From the NCBI GenBank assembly GCA_963930775.1, contig OZ005696.1, forward strand, positions 1,984,001 to 2,048,000: DNA of 64,000 bases, given 5' to 3'. The position numbers and the translations under genes were made by a program. This document shows positions 26,330 to 39,953 of this stretch, piece by piece (positions within the stretch are counted from its first letter, which is position 1; every line of letters begins with the position of its first letter). The notes below the pieces were generated by a model, which was given only the letters and a program-made list of their open reading frames with translations, had not been told where the DNA came from and made no database searches. The DNA is from Cliona cf. orientalis (Eukaryota > Porifera > Demospongiae > Clionaida > Clionaidae).

Positions 26330-29300
26330 CTACTTAAAGTTAGAATACTGAGAAAACGAGTTAAGAAACAGTAGCATCAAGTCATGGATGAACTGATACT
26401 GCTCCTGTATTCAAAGACAATGGTAAGTATAAATTGTAACCTTTAATAATATCATAATGTACTTTATATGTGCATTCTCTAGCTAATGAGTATACTTTTA
26501 ATATTTTTTTAATCACTTACCACTGTCTGTACCATCCCTGGTTTCTGAATGCGAAGTGCCTTGACTGCCTGAAAGACATCAACAATGCTCTCTGTCTTGC
26601 AACACTCGATGCAATTCAGCAAGGCACAGAACACCCCACATCTGCTGATGGTGTCACTGAAAATAATAAGAAATTAAACAATATTTGACTGGAGCATCTA
26701 GTCAATAATGTTATAACGATTCTAATTTCAAGCTGTTTAGAATGCACTGCAGCTTCAAATTTATTGTGAACACTTTCAGTGTGTCCTTCTGGGGTGTATC
26801 AGTGGATGTGTGCATGCTGATAAAGTATTACTCAGAGGATAAAAAGGGTTGGGACATGTACAGGAGATGGTTGCCCCTCCACTTATTAAGAAAGGAGGGG
26901 CATAATCTCCCATATACTTCAATCTTTGCTTGGAATGTGGGTTGGGTATTTTAGAGCGCCTCAGAATGCACCTCACCTATCTCAAACATTCAGGCCACAA
27001 GCAGGTGTCACTGACCTAGGTCGCAGCTATATATCTGGTGTGCCCCATCACTACTTCAATGCCTCTAAGCATCCTACCCTTCTGATATTAGTCTAATCCA
27101 CTTACAGTCCGTGAACGACAATTGGTTTGTTTCCCGTCCTCCTCTGAATAAGAAAAACTTCATCGATGATGTTCATGATGGCCTGTGGATTTTCACAGAG
27201 ACCCTCTTCTGTCCAATTAGTCATGTGGAACTGTGTTATCCTTCTCATATGTTCATTCTGGTATGGAAAACAGTAGCTTTTTTTAACCAGAAACCAAATA
27301 GATTGATCTTTACCTTATGATCAGTGACACCAAATGTTCGCATCATGTAGCCATCATGTCTCTTGCTTTCCAAAGTAAAGACAGAGAAGCCTCCGTGTTT
27401 AACACCATCGATTCTTGTATTGGCCTTGACTTTTGGCCAGTACTGATAGCAAATATCCTGAAAATTCATAATTGGTCAATGCTCGTTACTAGGGGGATAA
27501 AATTATGCATGCAATAATAATTATGCAATTGCAATGCACCTTTCCCTTTTCCTTGGTATCTGACAACATGACTATAACTGCACACTCTCTCTCAAAGAGC
27601 ATTTTCCAGAAATCTTCAGTTGTGTTTGCCATTGGGGCTTGGGCAACAATGATACCACGTCTTTGCTTGTATGCCTTAATTATTTGTAATTGAAATAAAT
27701 ATGAATCACTTAATAAGGTACAAATTTGTCAAATCAGTCATAGAAATCTAGCTTGCTTACATTAACAAAAGAAGCATTGATGTAGGTTGTTTCAATGGTT
27801 TGAGCTCTAAGAATAACTCTCCATTTGTCAGCTGTAGAAAATGAAAGCTAATAATTATTGTTTCTTTCCTCAGTATTATTATGCTAGCACTTACGTGGAA
27901 GGTAGTTGCTATTTCTGTTTTTATTTGGACATCTAATAGCTGTCGCTCGCTCAATGTGCTTCTGATTTGGTGATATTTGCTCCAGCACCTATCAAAAAGT
28001 TTAATGGAATTTCCCAGCTGCTTAGTCTTTGCACTCTCACAGTATCATACACGTGCAGCTGGTTTGGCTCGAGTCCATGGAAACATGTCCCCCACCCACA
28101 GACTGTCCCTGCTATTTAGACTTCCAGGCAGCCACACAATTACGAAATTCTCGAGTCTACACTTCCCTTTATAGTATTATGCATTCTCTCTTATTGGATC
28201 CATGGACCATATAATTATAATTAGACAATATTGGGATCACCTTGAACTGTGTCTCATATCCATTTTGTCCCGTCTGAATTTCTGTTTGAAACAGTCTCTC
28301 CATTGCCCGCTTCATCTCTCCGGCTGGGATCTTAGTGTCTCCACAGATCAGCCACTCCAGCACAGCATCATGGATGAACGCATACTGGTCCTAGAATTTG
28401 CCATAAGAGAATGTATTGCACAGAAATATGCCACAAGTATATATTTAATTTAATAGTGCTAGCTGAAGCATAATAATACTGTACCTATAGCTGGTATTGA
28501 TACCTGCTAGCCACCAAGCTAGGTAACTGTACGTAGTTATGTAGCTAATAATTTAGTGTTGTCATTTCTTACTGGTGATTGAACCATCTTCATCCTCTCA
28601 GTCCTCATTTTGGTCACAATTGCTGGAATATTGACAGTCCCCTCTCTAGCGGCTTGAGCAAGAGCAATATCGATGCTTATCAGTGTTCCTGTTCTTCCCA
28701 CTCCAGCACTGCATAGTCAATACAGTGGTTTTTAATCAACAAGATTACATAAGTAAAAAATTTAATTTTTAATATTCTATTCCGTATAATAATGGAGATA
28801 AAAATTTTAATGGTTATGGCTTTAATTATAAACCTGCAGTGCACAAGTAGTGGTCCTCTCTTTGGTTTATGAAGTGTCTTGATCCTTCGTAGGTACTGGA
28901 GTAAAGGTCCAGCATACTCAGGCACTCCATGGTCGGGCCAGGTAGTGAAGTGAAACTGAGTAACCTTGCGCAAATTGGGACCCCCTCCTGGTTTTGATGC
29001 CTGCATGACATCAATAATCAAATTTTCTACACATATTAACGACTGTTATGAAATTGAAGGTGCATGTGGAAAGTGCCACATGTAGATTTTCTTAGTCCTT
29101 TATAAATTAATTAATGGCTTAATAAGTTAATACATACCACAATGTGCATTGTCCGGATTATGTAATCGGCAAACACTTGCTCTTCGATGAGGTTGATCAT
29201 GAATGGGCCATATTCCTCGCTGCCTGACTCGGGCCAGTACCTTTCACACTTCCTCTGCCGTCCCTCCATCAGGTTGGTGAGCATGACAATATTCCTCACC

Positions 29301-32300
29301 TTCTCCTGCCACACTAGCCTCCAAAAGTCAGTAATGGTGCCATGGACTGGAGCTAAACCAATGGTATAGTATGCATGAAAATCCAATGTCAGTGTTTAAT
29401 CTACCGTGCACGTATATACCAATCCTCAAAACCTAAGGGGCAGCCTTCCCATTGCTTGCTCAGGCAAACCTAATCCAGTAAAAGACAGAACCACTTTGAT
29501 AGGTGTCTATCCTTGATGAATGGGGGTGGTAGAAAAATACATAACGGTTGGTTAACTCACCTTGCACGGCAACGTATTTTCTTGGTTGGAGGTATCCCTA
29601 TTGTGATCAGAGTATCATGATTGTTAATGTTATCGTATGTGTATACTGTCACATGTTAATATCTTACATCAATGTAGGATGCATTGATGTAGTCATGATG
29701 ACAATTCATATAGCCAGGGATGGGTTCTAGTATGACCCTGTTGTCATCATCTGTGCAAGGCAATTATAGATCTTGAGTGTCACGTACTAGCAAAGCTAAT
29801 CAGAATGTGTTAGCTTACAGCACATGATGTTTCTGAATCGATTCCGACTTCTATTTCCTGAAGTTCTTCCAACAATCGCTCTTCGATCTTCCTCCCCACT
29901 GGGCAGCAGCTATACATGATGATGATGATGGATGCATGAATTGTTTAATAGTAACCAAAATGTTAGCCGATAAACCAGTGGTGCATGGCTATGCTGTTTC
30001 ACAGTGTTCCAAGACTCACAAAACCTTACCTGATATTCTTCAATGAAGCCAGTGTTGCCGAGGGCATGGTAGGCTGACACATGTTCTCCAAACTTGTCCT
30101 TCTTGATTGGAATACTGGTCACTGCTGATCTACTCTTCTTCTCTTCCACAGGCTGCTTCTCCTTCACAAACACCTTCAGATTTGTACAACCCTCTACACT
30201 CCCAACCGAGTTGCTGACGATAAAGTCGTAGATGCCAGCATGCTTTCCCTCAGCTGATGCAATGAAAATGGAGCCGTTATTGCAGTGCTCCCGGCCATCC
30301 TGTGACTCCACTTGCATTCTCTTTCCATCAAAAAACCAAGTGACAGTTGGGCGAGGGATTCCGGTAAACGATATCCTAAGGTTGACCTCTTGACCTTCAC
30401 GCACAGTTATGTTCTTCATGTACTCCTTGAGTCTGGGCTCAGTGGCTGGAAAATGTATAATACCATTCTTACCATAACTATTAGTGATTGTTTCTTTGTT
30501 AACTTTAAAAAAGAACAGCTACCCGAGTGCCTCTTTCAAATATCGAGCTCTAATTTTAGATTTGAGGACTTCTTTGCCAGCTGTATTGTGTCTTGTATAG
30601 CTAGGATGTTTACGACGGTACTATATTCGCTCAGTGACACTCATATTGAGAATGTCAGTTCTGCACATGTGGCTCTGTGGCGATATTTGGTCTGCAAGAA
30701 CATCTGCTAATGGCTACTGTAATACAGTTTATCTAAACAGTTCACTGTATAGTTTGTGTTTGTCATGTGCTGGGTAGCTATCTCCAGTCACAGACAGATC
30801 GAGCTTGAGAATTCCAGCTTGACCAAGCCTGTTGCACTATTTGGACTATCTGTCCTAGCTGGCATTACCAGTAAGCTATGACCTGAAATTTTGCTTATAA
30901 ACAAATGTGAGTAGTGTACATGAGAAATGCATGAAAGGCCTTTGTTCTCGATATGGCGGATACTATAGCAAGCATCACAGTACCTGACAGTTTATAGTAC
31001 TGAGTCTGTTTTTTGCCACGTGAGGCTTTCTACTCAGCATGATTCCTTCTAATCGCCTGTCAAGGCTTCATCCAGGAGTGTATTTGGGTGGCCCATATGC
31101 TCCTTCATGCTTCATCATACATCAATTTTCCTGGAAATTCTAATGTAGCCATGAGTGTACTCACGTTTAATTTCATCATAGATCTTCTCTAGTGACTGCG
31201 GAGTTGAGCCCAGTAGTTGACTATCTCGATAAATCGCTGGAAATGTTTTGTTCAATGCATCCATGGAACTCACTCTTGCCTGCTTCTTCCATATTGCTCG
31301 GTGTTTCCTATTGATAATACACTGATAAGTGCATGTAGAAACATTCCCTGCCAGTGGCATTGTAGTTAAATTATATGGAAATGGCTTTAGATGTTCTGGG
31401 TGTTAATTGCAACTCATTCAGCCACACAGTATTTCTTACCAGAGCATCCAAACAACGGGAATAGCTGCTAAGGTGACAATCACTACTATGACAGCCAGTA
31501 GAGCAGAGACGATTACTGCAGCTTTTGAACCTGGATTCACTTCTGCACGATAGAGAGAAAATCATGCACAGTGCATGTAATAGAATTATTGGAATATTAT
31601 GGGCTGGGTGACTTGACTGGACTTACTGGCTGCAACCTCTGTTGGAGTAGTGTTGTGATTTATGTTAATAGGTTCTTTTTCCGCTTCTGACACAGTATCT
31701 CTCGACGTTGTTGTGATTTCATCATTATGAATTGTTACCTTTGGTGTGGAGGTACTGACTGATCCTTTTGATGGTTGATCTGCATTCATAGATGGGCCAT
31801 TATGGTAAGGTTGGCTAATAGGCCAGGAAAGGTTAATGCATTAACCCCTTCATTCATGCACAGACTATACAGATATTCCGGGTCCATATATGTCTACAAT
31901 TCAGTCATATCTCAGAGTCCCCACCTAATTGTACAATAATGTTTAAACTTTAAGGCTACCTGTAATTGGATTTGAAGGTTTTTGTGTCGAAGGTGTTGTG
32001 GTAGTCACTGTAGAATGTGTTTCTGCAATAATCTCTGGGAGTTTGATAGCTGTCACTGGAGGCTGAGAGGTGGTGATAGGTGGAGGTGGTGATGGTGTGG
32101 TGGTGGGTGGAGCCGTGTTGGGGGGAGGCATTGTAGTTGGTGGAGGGGGAGGGGGATCTGTGGGGAAATCAATAGTGTAAGAACAACTCTAACATTGCAA
32201 GCACATCATGTACTTCCTGTGGCCATGTATAGACCAATATATGGCCACAGCTGCAGCTACCTCACATTAATGATTACATGAATCCAAGGTAGCAAGAATG

Positions 32301-33349
32301 GACTTAATTACTTGCTAAGAAATTCATAGTATAGCTCGATAAATTTTTTTTACTGATCTTTAAACCGTACGCGTATTCACCTGAAATGAATGGCAAAGGC
32401 GTAGCTCTGAATGTGGCACTGAAAGGGCCTTGGCCATCAGCATTCCTTGCTGCAACCCTGAACCGATACTCCTCTCCAATTTGTAGAATCCCTAAGCCGT
32501 TGTTAGCATTGGAAATTTCACTGAAGATGCGGGTGTCTTTGGTTGTGACAGTTCTAACTTCGGTGGTGTTTATTCTCCCATAGTTTACGCGATAGTCTGT
32601 GATTGGTGAATTTTGCTGCAGACAAATCACAGGCTCCCACCCCATCTCAATACGGTAAGGATCAGTGCGAATTTGTCTTGCAAAGACACTGCGAGGTGGA
32701 GCTGATGGTGGAGAACCAGGATTACCTAATTAATTAATGATAGTATTTAATTTATTTCTGAATTATAGTTTGATCAGGTATCTGTCACAGCTATTGAGTA
32801 TTGGAGAGTTAGAATGTAGTCTCTATCTGAATTTATTTTGAAGTTATAGCGTTCATTTTACCTCCAATGTAAATGGTAAGCGTTGAAGATAATCTTCCAA
32901 CATTATGTCCAGATGCTCGCACTCTCACTCGGATATTTTGATTGCATGGTAGATCTGGTATGGAGGCCTCCGTGGACAGTGTAGAGCTCAGACAGTATTC
33001 GCTGATTCCACCACTTGGAAAATCCACACAGACCCTCTCCCAGCAGGCTGGATGGATGAGTTTCCACTGTACAACTAGTCGGTGTGTTCCAGTCTCGTCC
33101 CTCACTTCGGCTGTTATATCGTTTGAGAAGACCTGCTCAATTAGCAAGTGATTTAGTAGGTCATCTATTGTGCATGCATGATCAAGTGCAAGTGCAAGTA
33201 ATAACATAATAGTAATATGTGCAACTTCATAGTAGTTTTGTTTGCTAGCTAGTGTATAGCTTACCCGAGTTAAGAGTGCATTGAGATTTAGCTGTGGATG
33301 CAATGATGAGAATAGTCAAAAGAGAGGAAACCTTGACCTTGAGATCCAT
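26330..33349 (-). CDS. Gene A: receptor tyrosine phosphatase, FN3x2-TM-Ig-PTP-deadPTP
   Basis: Twenty-two exons give 1,143 aa in one frame. Signal peptide [20 protein letters not shown]; a Cys-containing FN3-like domain (33164-32862); FN3 (32725-32381); Pro/Thr stalks (32157-31960, 31779-31627); TM (31542-31440); juxtamembrane (31307-31165). A cysteine-less I-set Ig domain comes next (30445-30030, residues about 447-540), followed without another TM by PTP D1 (residues 583-875) and D2 (876-1143). D1 is intact: [34 protein letters not shown] and [10 protein letters not shown] with catalytic Cys at about residue 779. In D2 the WPD loop reads NWTEEG and the P-loop VVHGLDTISRCG, so Cys is Gly (about 1073). 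D1 should dephosphorylate phosphotyrosine at the plasma membrane; D2 should be regulatory only. Remaining exons include 29909-29819, 29750-29668, 29597-29561, 29352-29138, 29000-28834, 28708-28573, 28390-28241, 27988-27895, 27831-27761, 27674-27540, 27457-27314, 27257-27106, 26656-26521 and 26404-26330. Confidence 0.9.
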
Positions 33350-33702
33350 ATCAGATATCCTTCTTCACTTATAGATGATGGCACTAGGTAGATCTAGCAA
33401 CCTACATGTAGCTAGGCTAGCCAAGTCTAACTGTCACAATCAATACCCAAACTCCACAATTTGCTTATTGTAGCTATATCTGTTGATCTGAGATGTTGAG
33501 GACAAAGGCCTGCTGTCTAAAGTCCCTCAACACCCACTCACGAGATTATAGTATAGACCTGACATGTGCCACAACCCTCACAAATGAGTCAAAACAAAAT
33601 GATTCATAAGTATGCAAGATATGCATGGTAATATAACTATCTATAGGAAGTTCTGTGAAGTTAGGCTTCATGTAGCTGCTGGTCGGAGCAAAACGATTTA
33701 CA

Positions 33703-35796
33703 TCACTTGTTTCTTGTCATGGTTGTGATGACATCATACGTGTCTGATAACTCCATATTTTCGTTAGAATGGTCGGCTGTGAATCGCAATTCTGGGTAGT
33801 CGTATTGTACGCTGATTTGTCTCGAGCTAGAGACGGGATTTCTGGTTTGAATTTGTGCATTAGTTCCCCCTATAATATCTTGCATTCTATTGTATGCACA
33901 GTTTGGTGTGCAAGTTAGTGATTCAGAAGAACATCTTGAAGTATCCACTTGGGTTGGTATTCTTGCATTGAGCAGGAGTCTGGCTTCACTGTGTATGCTA
34001 GGTGAGCTGTAATGGGGACTTGATGCCTGTGAACTGGAATGGCTTCTGTGGGGGAGTTGATTCTCACTCCCAGACATGTATAAGTGTGGACTTTGACCTA
34101 TACTGATGGAAGCAGAACCTGTATTCATTGATGAATGGTTCTCTATGGATCCAGTATTGGGTGGATATGTTCCTTGTTCTTTTGATCTGTTTCTGTGCTT
34201 CAATATTAGGCTGAAATTAAAAATGTGTAAAAGTCAATTACAATGTATTGCTTGTTATTAGCTAGTGTGTACTCACCATGTGACTAATAATATGACAATG
34301 GTAATGAAGAGGAGTACAGAGACAAGACACAAAATTAAAATTCCCACCAATTGACCAGCATCCAGGGTGAAAATCTAAGAAATTTTATACCAAAAATCTC
34401 ATCATAAAAACTTTAATATGTATACACGCATCCTTTTCAACAGGATCCTTACTGAAGGTGTTGTGGTAGTCACTTTAGGATGCGTTTCTGCAATAATCTC
34501 TGGGAGTTTGATGGTTGTCGCTGGAAGCTGAGAGGTGGTGATAGGTGGAGGTGGTGATGGTGTGGTGGTGGGTGGAGCCGTGCTGGGGGGAGGCATTGTA
34601 GTTGGTGGAGGGGGAGGGGGATCTGTAGGGAAATCAATGGTGAAAGTACAACACTAACATTGCAGCGAGCATATCATATACATGTACTTCCTGTGGCCAT
34701 GTATAGACCAACGTGGCCACAGCTGCAGCTACCTCATAATGATTACGTGAATCCAAGGTAGCAAGGATGGACTTAATTACTTGCTAAGAAATTGATAGTG
34801 TAGCTCGATAAAATTTTTTACTGATCTTTAAACCGTACGCATATTCACCTGAAATGAATGGCAAAGGCATAGCTCTGAATGTGGCACTGAAAGGGCCTTG
34901 GCCATCAGCATTCCTTGCTGCAACCCTGAACCAATACTCCTCTCCAATTTGTAGAATCCCTAAGCCGTTGTTAGCATTGGAAATTTCACTGAAGATGCGG
35001 GTGTCTTTGGTTGTGACAGTTCTAACTTCGGTGGTGTTTATTCTCCCATAGTGTACACGATAGTCTGTGATTGGTGAATTTTGCTGCAGACAAGTCACAG
35101 GCTCCCACCCCATCTCAATACGGTAAGGATCAGTGCGAATTTGTCTTGCAAAGACATTGTGAGGTGGAGCTGATGGTGGAGAACCAGGATTACCTAATTA
35201 ATTAATAATAGTATTTAATTTATTTCTGAATCATAGTTTGATCACAGCTATTGAGTGTTGGAGAGTTAGAATGCAATCTCTATTTGGAAGTTATAGCGTT
35301 CATTTTACCTCCAATGTAAATGGTAAGTGTTGAAGAAATTCTTCTAACATTGTGTCCAGATGCTCGCACTCTCACTTGGATATTTCGATTGCATGGTAGA
35401 TCTGGTATGGAGGCCTCCGTGGATAGTGTAGAGCTCAGACAGTATTCGCTGATTCCACCACTTGGAAAATCCACACAGACTCTCTCCCAGCAGGCTGGAT
35501 GGATGAGTTTCCACTGTACAACTAGTCGGTGTGTTCCAGTCTCGTCCCTCACTTCGGCTGTTATATCATTTGAGAAGACCTGCTCAATTAGCAAGTGATC
35601 CAGTAGGTCATCTATTGTGCATGCATGATCAAGTGCAAGTGCAAGTAATAATATAATAGTAATATGTGCAACTTCATAGTAGTTTTGTTTGCTAGCTAGT
35701 GTATAGCTTACCCGAGTTAAGAGTGCATTGAGATTTAGCTGTGGATGCAATGATGAGAATAGTCAAAAGAGAGGAAACCTTGACCTTGAGATCCAT
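33703..35796 (-). CDS. Gene B: chimeric FN3 receptor with tyrosine-motif tail
   Basis: Six exons: 35796-35712, 35611-35309, 35193-34849, 34622-34453, 34374-34277 and 34210-33703; 502 aa. The signal peptide, two FN3-like domains and Pro/Thr stalk are almost identical to gene A, with the same exon lengths (85, 303 and 345 nt). After the stalk the protein switches to the TM segment and 169-residue tail of gene C. The tail has YNRMQD, YDYPEL and TYDVI near the C-terminus and no enzyme domain. The stalk exon ends TTTTPS just before a GTAAGG donor that matches the donor of gene C's pre-TM exon, so the fusion point lies inside this exon. Likely a plasma-membrane receptor sharing ligand specificity with A but signalling through tyrosine motifs; the role is inference. 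Confidence 0.88.
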
Positions 35797-36160
35797 GTCA
35801 GATATCCTTCTTCTCTTAGGTATATTATAGATGATGGCACTAGGTAGATCTAGCAACCTACATGTAGCTAGGCTAGCCAAGTCTAACTATCACAATCAAT
35901 ACCCAAACTCCACAATTTGCTTATTGTAGCTATATCTGTTGATCTGAGATGCTCAGGACGAAGGCCTGCTGTCTAAAGTCCCTCAACACCCACTCACGAG
36001 ATTATAGTATAGACCTGACATGTGCCACAACCCTCACAAATGAGTCAAAACAAAATGATTCACAAATATGCAAGAAATGTATGGTAATATAACTATCTAT
36101 AGGAAGTTCTGTGAAGTTAGGCTTCATGTACTAGCTGCTGGTCGGAGCAAAACGATTACA

Positions 36161-39100
36161 TCACTTGTTTCTTGTCATGGTTGTGATGACATCATACGTG
36201 TCTGATAACTCCATATTTTCGTTAGAATGGTCGGCTGTGAATCGCAATTCTGGGTAGTCGTATTGTACGCTGATTTGTCTCGAGCTAGAGACAGGATTTC
36301 TGGTTTGAATTTGTGCATTAGTTCCCCCTATAATATCTTGCATTCTATTGTATGCACAGTTTGGTGTGCAAGTTAGTGATTCAGAAGAATATCTTGAAGT
36401 ATCCACTTGGGTTGGTGTTCTTGCATTGAGCAGGAGTCTGGCTTCACTGTGTATGCTAGGTGAGCTGTAATGGGGACTTGATGCCTGTGAACTGGAATGG
36501 CTTCTGTGGGGGAGTTGATTCTCACTCCCAGACATGGATAAGTGTGGACTTTGACCTTCAATTGATGTGTTGATGGAATCAGAACCTAAGTTCATTGATG
36601 AATGGTTCACTGTGGATCCAGTATTGGGTGGATATGTTTGAGAAACTCCTTGTTCTTTTAATCTGTTTCTGTGCTTCAATATTAGGCTGAAATTAAAAAT
36701 GTGTAAAGTACAATGTATTACTTGTTATTAGCTAGTGTGTACTCACCATGTGACTAATATAATAATGGCAATGAGGAGAAGTATAGAGACAAGACACAAA
36801 ATCACAATTCCTACCAATTGACCAGCATCCAGGGTGAAAATCTAAAAAAAAATTTCACCAAAAATCTCACCGTGAAAACTTTAATATGTATACACGCATC
36901 CCTTACTGAATTATTGGTTCCTGGGCGATCGATTTGGAATGCGAATCCATTGGCCGTCCTGATTCCATTCATCCATCCCTCAGCCATTTCCACCAGTGTG
37001 CTCGCAGTGATACTCCCATTGCTATTCGAATAGACTATATCAATAGACATCACTACAGTATTGCTCCCATCCGAAGAGCAGGTTAGAGAGGAATTTATGA
37101 AATTGTCGCTGCTAATGTCTCCGTCACCAGCACTTGAGAGAGAAAACTCCAATTCCATGCGTAGCATGTTGAGCAAAGATGGTTTTACATCTTCATTTAA
37201 ATCATGCTATAAATAAAAGAGAGAGGAAGAATAATATTATATTAGAATGAAGGAGACAAAAGTTATGCATTCTTACACAACTAATATCATTGAGTGATTG
37301 TAGCTGCATACTGAATTGAGCTGTGGAATCAGAGATAAAAGTTAATATGAACGTGGTATGCAGTAGCTATTGACATATGAAAATTTGTATGGATACATAC
37401 CTCTTTCTGCTATGTGGACACTCTCTTCTGTCTTATCCTGGCTGCTAAAGGCTTCACATTGATACGTTCCAAAGTAGGACTCTTGAGGAAATGTATTGTT
37501 GATACTGGCCGTATCAAAGGTCACTGTCCCATTTTTATGCGTGACTGCAAGCTCTCTGCTTCCCTTCACCCATCTCAGCTGATCTAAGAGCTCTATACTT
37601 ACATTCTCCACCACGGAACAAGTGAGAATCGGCAGTGATTCTGCACCACCTGTTGAAAGTATTTGTTGTGTTGCTGTGGCAACCACTGGAGGTGCACCTT
37701 TTGGAGTAAAATGATGTCAAAATTAATTAAATCATTAGTGCCGACCATATAAATCTTAATGCCTACCATAATGGTGAAGCATTAGTGTGGCTGATCCAAC
37801 AAGTAAGGTAGACAGTTTCAAGCCATCATACGAGTCTATGAATTCTAGATAGTTGGAGCAATTTGGTGAAAACCCTAGACTGACATCGTTTAGTTTGAGG
37901 AATAGCTGTAGTTCATACAGTCCTTCATCATCAGATACTGGGGAGGGTAGCTCTAATGTCACTTGAGCTGCTCTTTCTTCCGTCTTGAGAATGAAATTTT
38001 TATAAACATCCCTCGGACGCTTAAGATCCGTATGTATGTATGGATTCAACTTTTCACCGTTATAAAACGCTTTTAATTCAAGTGCAAGCTTATGTGAATT
38101 TCGGCGAAAATCAACTTCTCCAATTGGATTCAGCGGTATGTTCACATTGACCTTCAGTGGCACTCCACTTGTGTAGTGCACTCTTGTGATCTGATTGATA
38201 CTAATAGACTTCATGGGTGAAGATAGTCCTGCATATAATTTAAAAACGTTAATTAAATTTAATTGTCTTAAAGTGCTATATGTTACCTTACCTCCATTGA
38301 TTGCCTGAAACTCCACTGGCTGAAAGATGGCATAGTTCCTCAAAGCTTGGAGAACGATTGTAGCACATGTCTTATTGACACGACTTGCAAATCCAAATGA
38401 ATCAATCCGAGAAGAATATGTCCCAGCGCTTGTCGACGTGGTCCTTGGAATTTCCAGTCTGTTCCGAGTGACAGTCATTGGTCTACTTCTGCCTCTGGTT
38501 TGACTGTTCAGAATTACAATAGTGTCATTGTGCCTCCATTCGTATGTAATACTTCTGAAAGAATCGAGTAACGTCCTTCCACTATAATCTGGTGCGAGTC
38601 CAACCATGAATTGCAAGGGTGTAGGTGGAGTGAATATCACCTCTGCTGTTCCTATCGGACTAAGCAAACCTGAAGAATAATGTAGCAATTATTATAGATA
38701 ATTTTTGAGCAATGATGATGACTGATGTAAGGATGAGCCTGCATGTACTCGATTATTGATTAGTGTCACTGTGTTAATAGTATAATAGAAAACTACTTGG
38801 GTGATGCATTATTGTATAAAGATAACCTCTATAGTCATCTCTAAATTTAAAACTGTGCTGTTAATTACCTTTGACTTGAATATCAACGTGTCCAACCGCA
38901 AGTGTTGTATGACTGCTAGCTGAGAGTACGTGGCAGAAGTATCGGCCATGGAGAGGATGGTTTTCACTGATAGTGATGGTTGTGATCGGTGTTGTGCTGG
39001 GAAAACTGGCTTCAGGATAGTGGTTTTGTGTGGAGGACCTCCAAATGTACTCCACTGGGAAGGGAGGGGTCGGTATGATGGTGCACTGGAGTGGTACTAG

Positions 39101-39287
39101 TCGGCGGCTTCTGAAAGGTCCATTCTCTGGATAAGCTGTCACTGCTGCTATGTATTCTACGGTATAGCATATTGTCAATGATTATTAAATTTATAGGTGT
39201 TTTTTACTGACCTTGAGATGCAGCAATCTGGAGGTCTGCTATTGAGATACTGAGCATGAGTGGAAGAATTCTTCTAAAGTCCATCAT
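36161..39287 (-). CDS. Gene C: four-Ig-like-domain receptor with tyrosine-motif tail
   Basis: Nine exons: 39287-39212, 39156-38869, 38669-38292, 38228-37767, 37697-37401, 37320-37277, 37206-36907, 36841-36747 and 36686-36161; 821 aa. Signal peptide MMDFRRILPLMLSISIADLQ; Ig1 with canonical LQCTI...W...RYFCHV; two more divergent Ig-like regions; Ig4 (LTCSV...W...YQCEAF). A 44-nt microexon then leads into a roughly 100-residue membrane-proximal domain with SNSNGSITASTLVEMAEGW, which looks SEA-like (uncertain). One TM (LVGIVILCLVSILLLIAIII) and a Ser-rich tail with YNRMQD, YDYPEL and TYDVI follow. It is a paralogue of gene D and donates its TM and tail to gene B. No ligand can be inferred. Confidence 0.87.
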
Positions 39288-39953
39288 TATTGTTTGATCT
39301 GCGATCTTATTTCTCTACTGTGAAGACTGTGTAATCAACTTTGTCACGATGCCTATTATACTTCTGATTGCATAGTGTAAGCTTCTATGCAAAGTGTTGT
39401 ATAGTTCTGTCCCCCTCTCCCTCCCCCTCCCCTCCCCCCTTGCCCTAACCTGCAATAAATTAATCATGGTGTTTGCATACATGGTTGGCACTAACCTTAT
39501 AAAAAAGTACAAGTGTGCAGTATGGGAATGGGTGTGGACCAATTTCACACTGGGAGGCAGCCATATGTGGATAGTATATTGTTCTGCAGCCTGACCATTT
39601 ATCCCTTACAATAGAATATGTGGTTAGTACCGTAGAGACTCTATTGATTCAAACTAGGGTTCATATCTGGATGTCAAATGTGTATCCCAGCTTCTATGGG
39701 GCTGTCCGATCTGGATGTTATGGAACGAAGGGTCTGTCCAAGTGTGACCATGTGGTATGAGCGAATCATGCACACTAAATAATATTTCTCATTAACTATT
39801 ACATTATATGATAATACTATTGTCAATATTGGCCCTTACACTGGAACATACGGTTTAATTGCAAGCAAACTATAGTATTATAATAACTCTTTATGATTTA
39901 CAAAAAACTTTAACAAAAAAGGGAACTACCAATTCTTATGCATGCCTCAATGT
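39288..39953. other. Intergenic C-D interval
   Basis: About 670 bp upstream of gene C and downstream of gene D. A C-rich run (about 39410-39440) is the only compositional feature. No supported gene. Confidence 0.5.
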
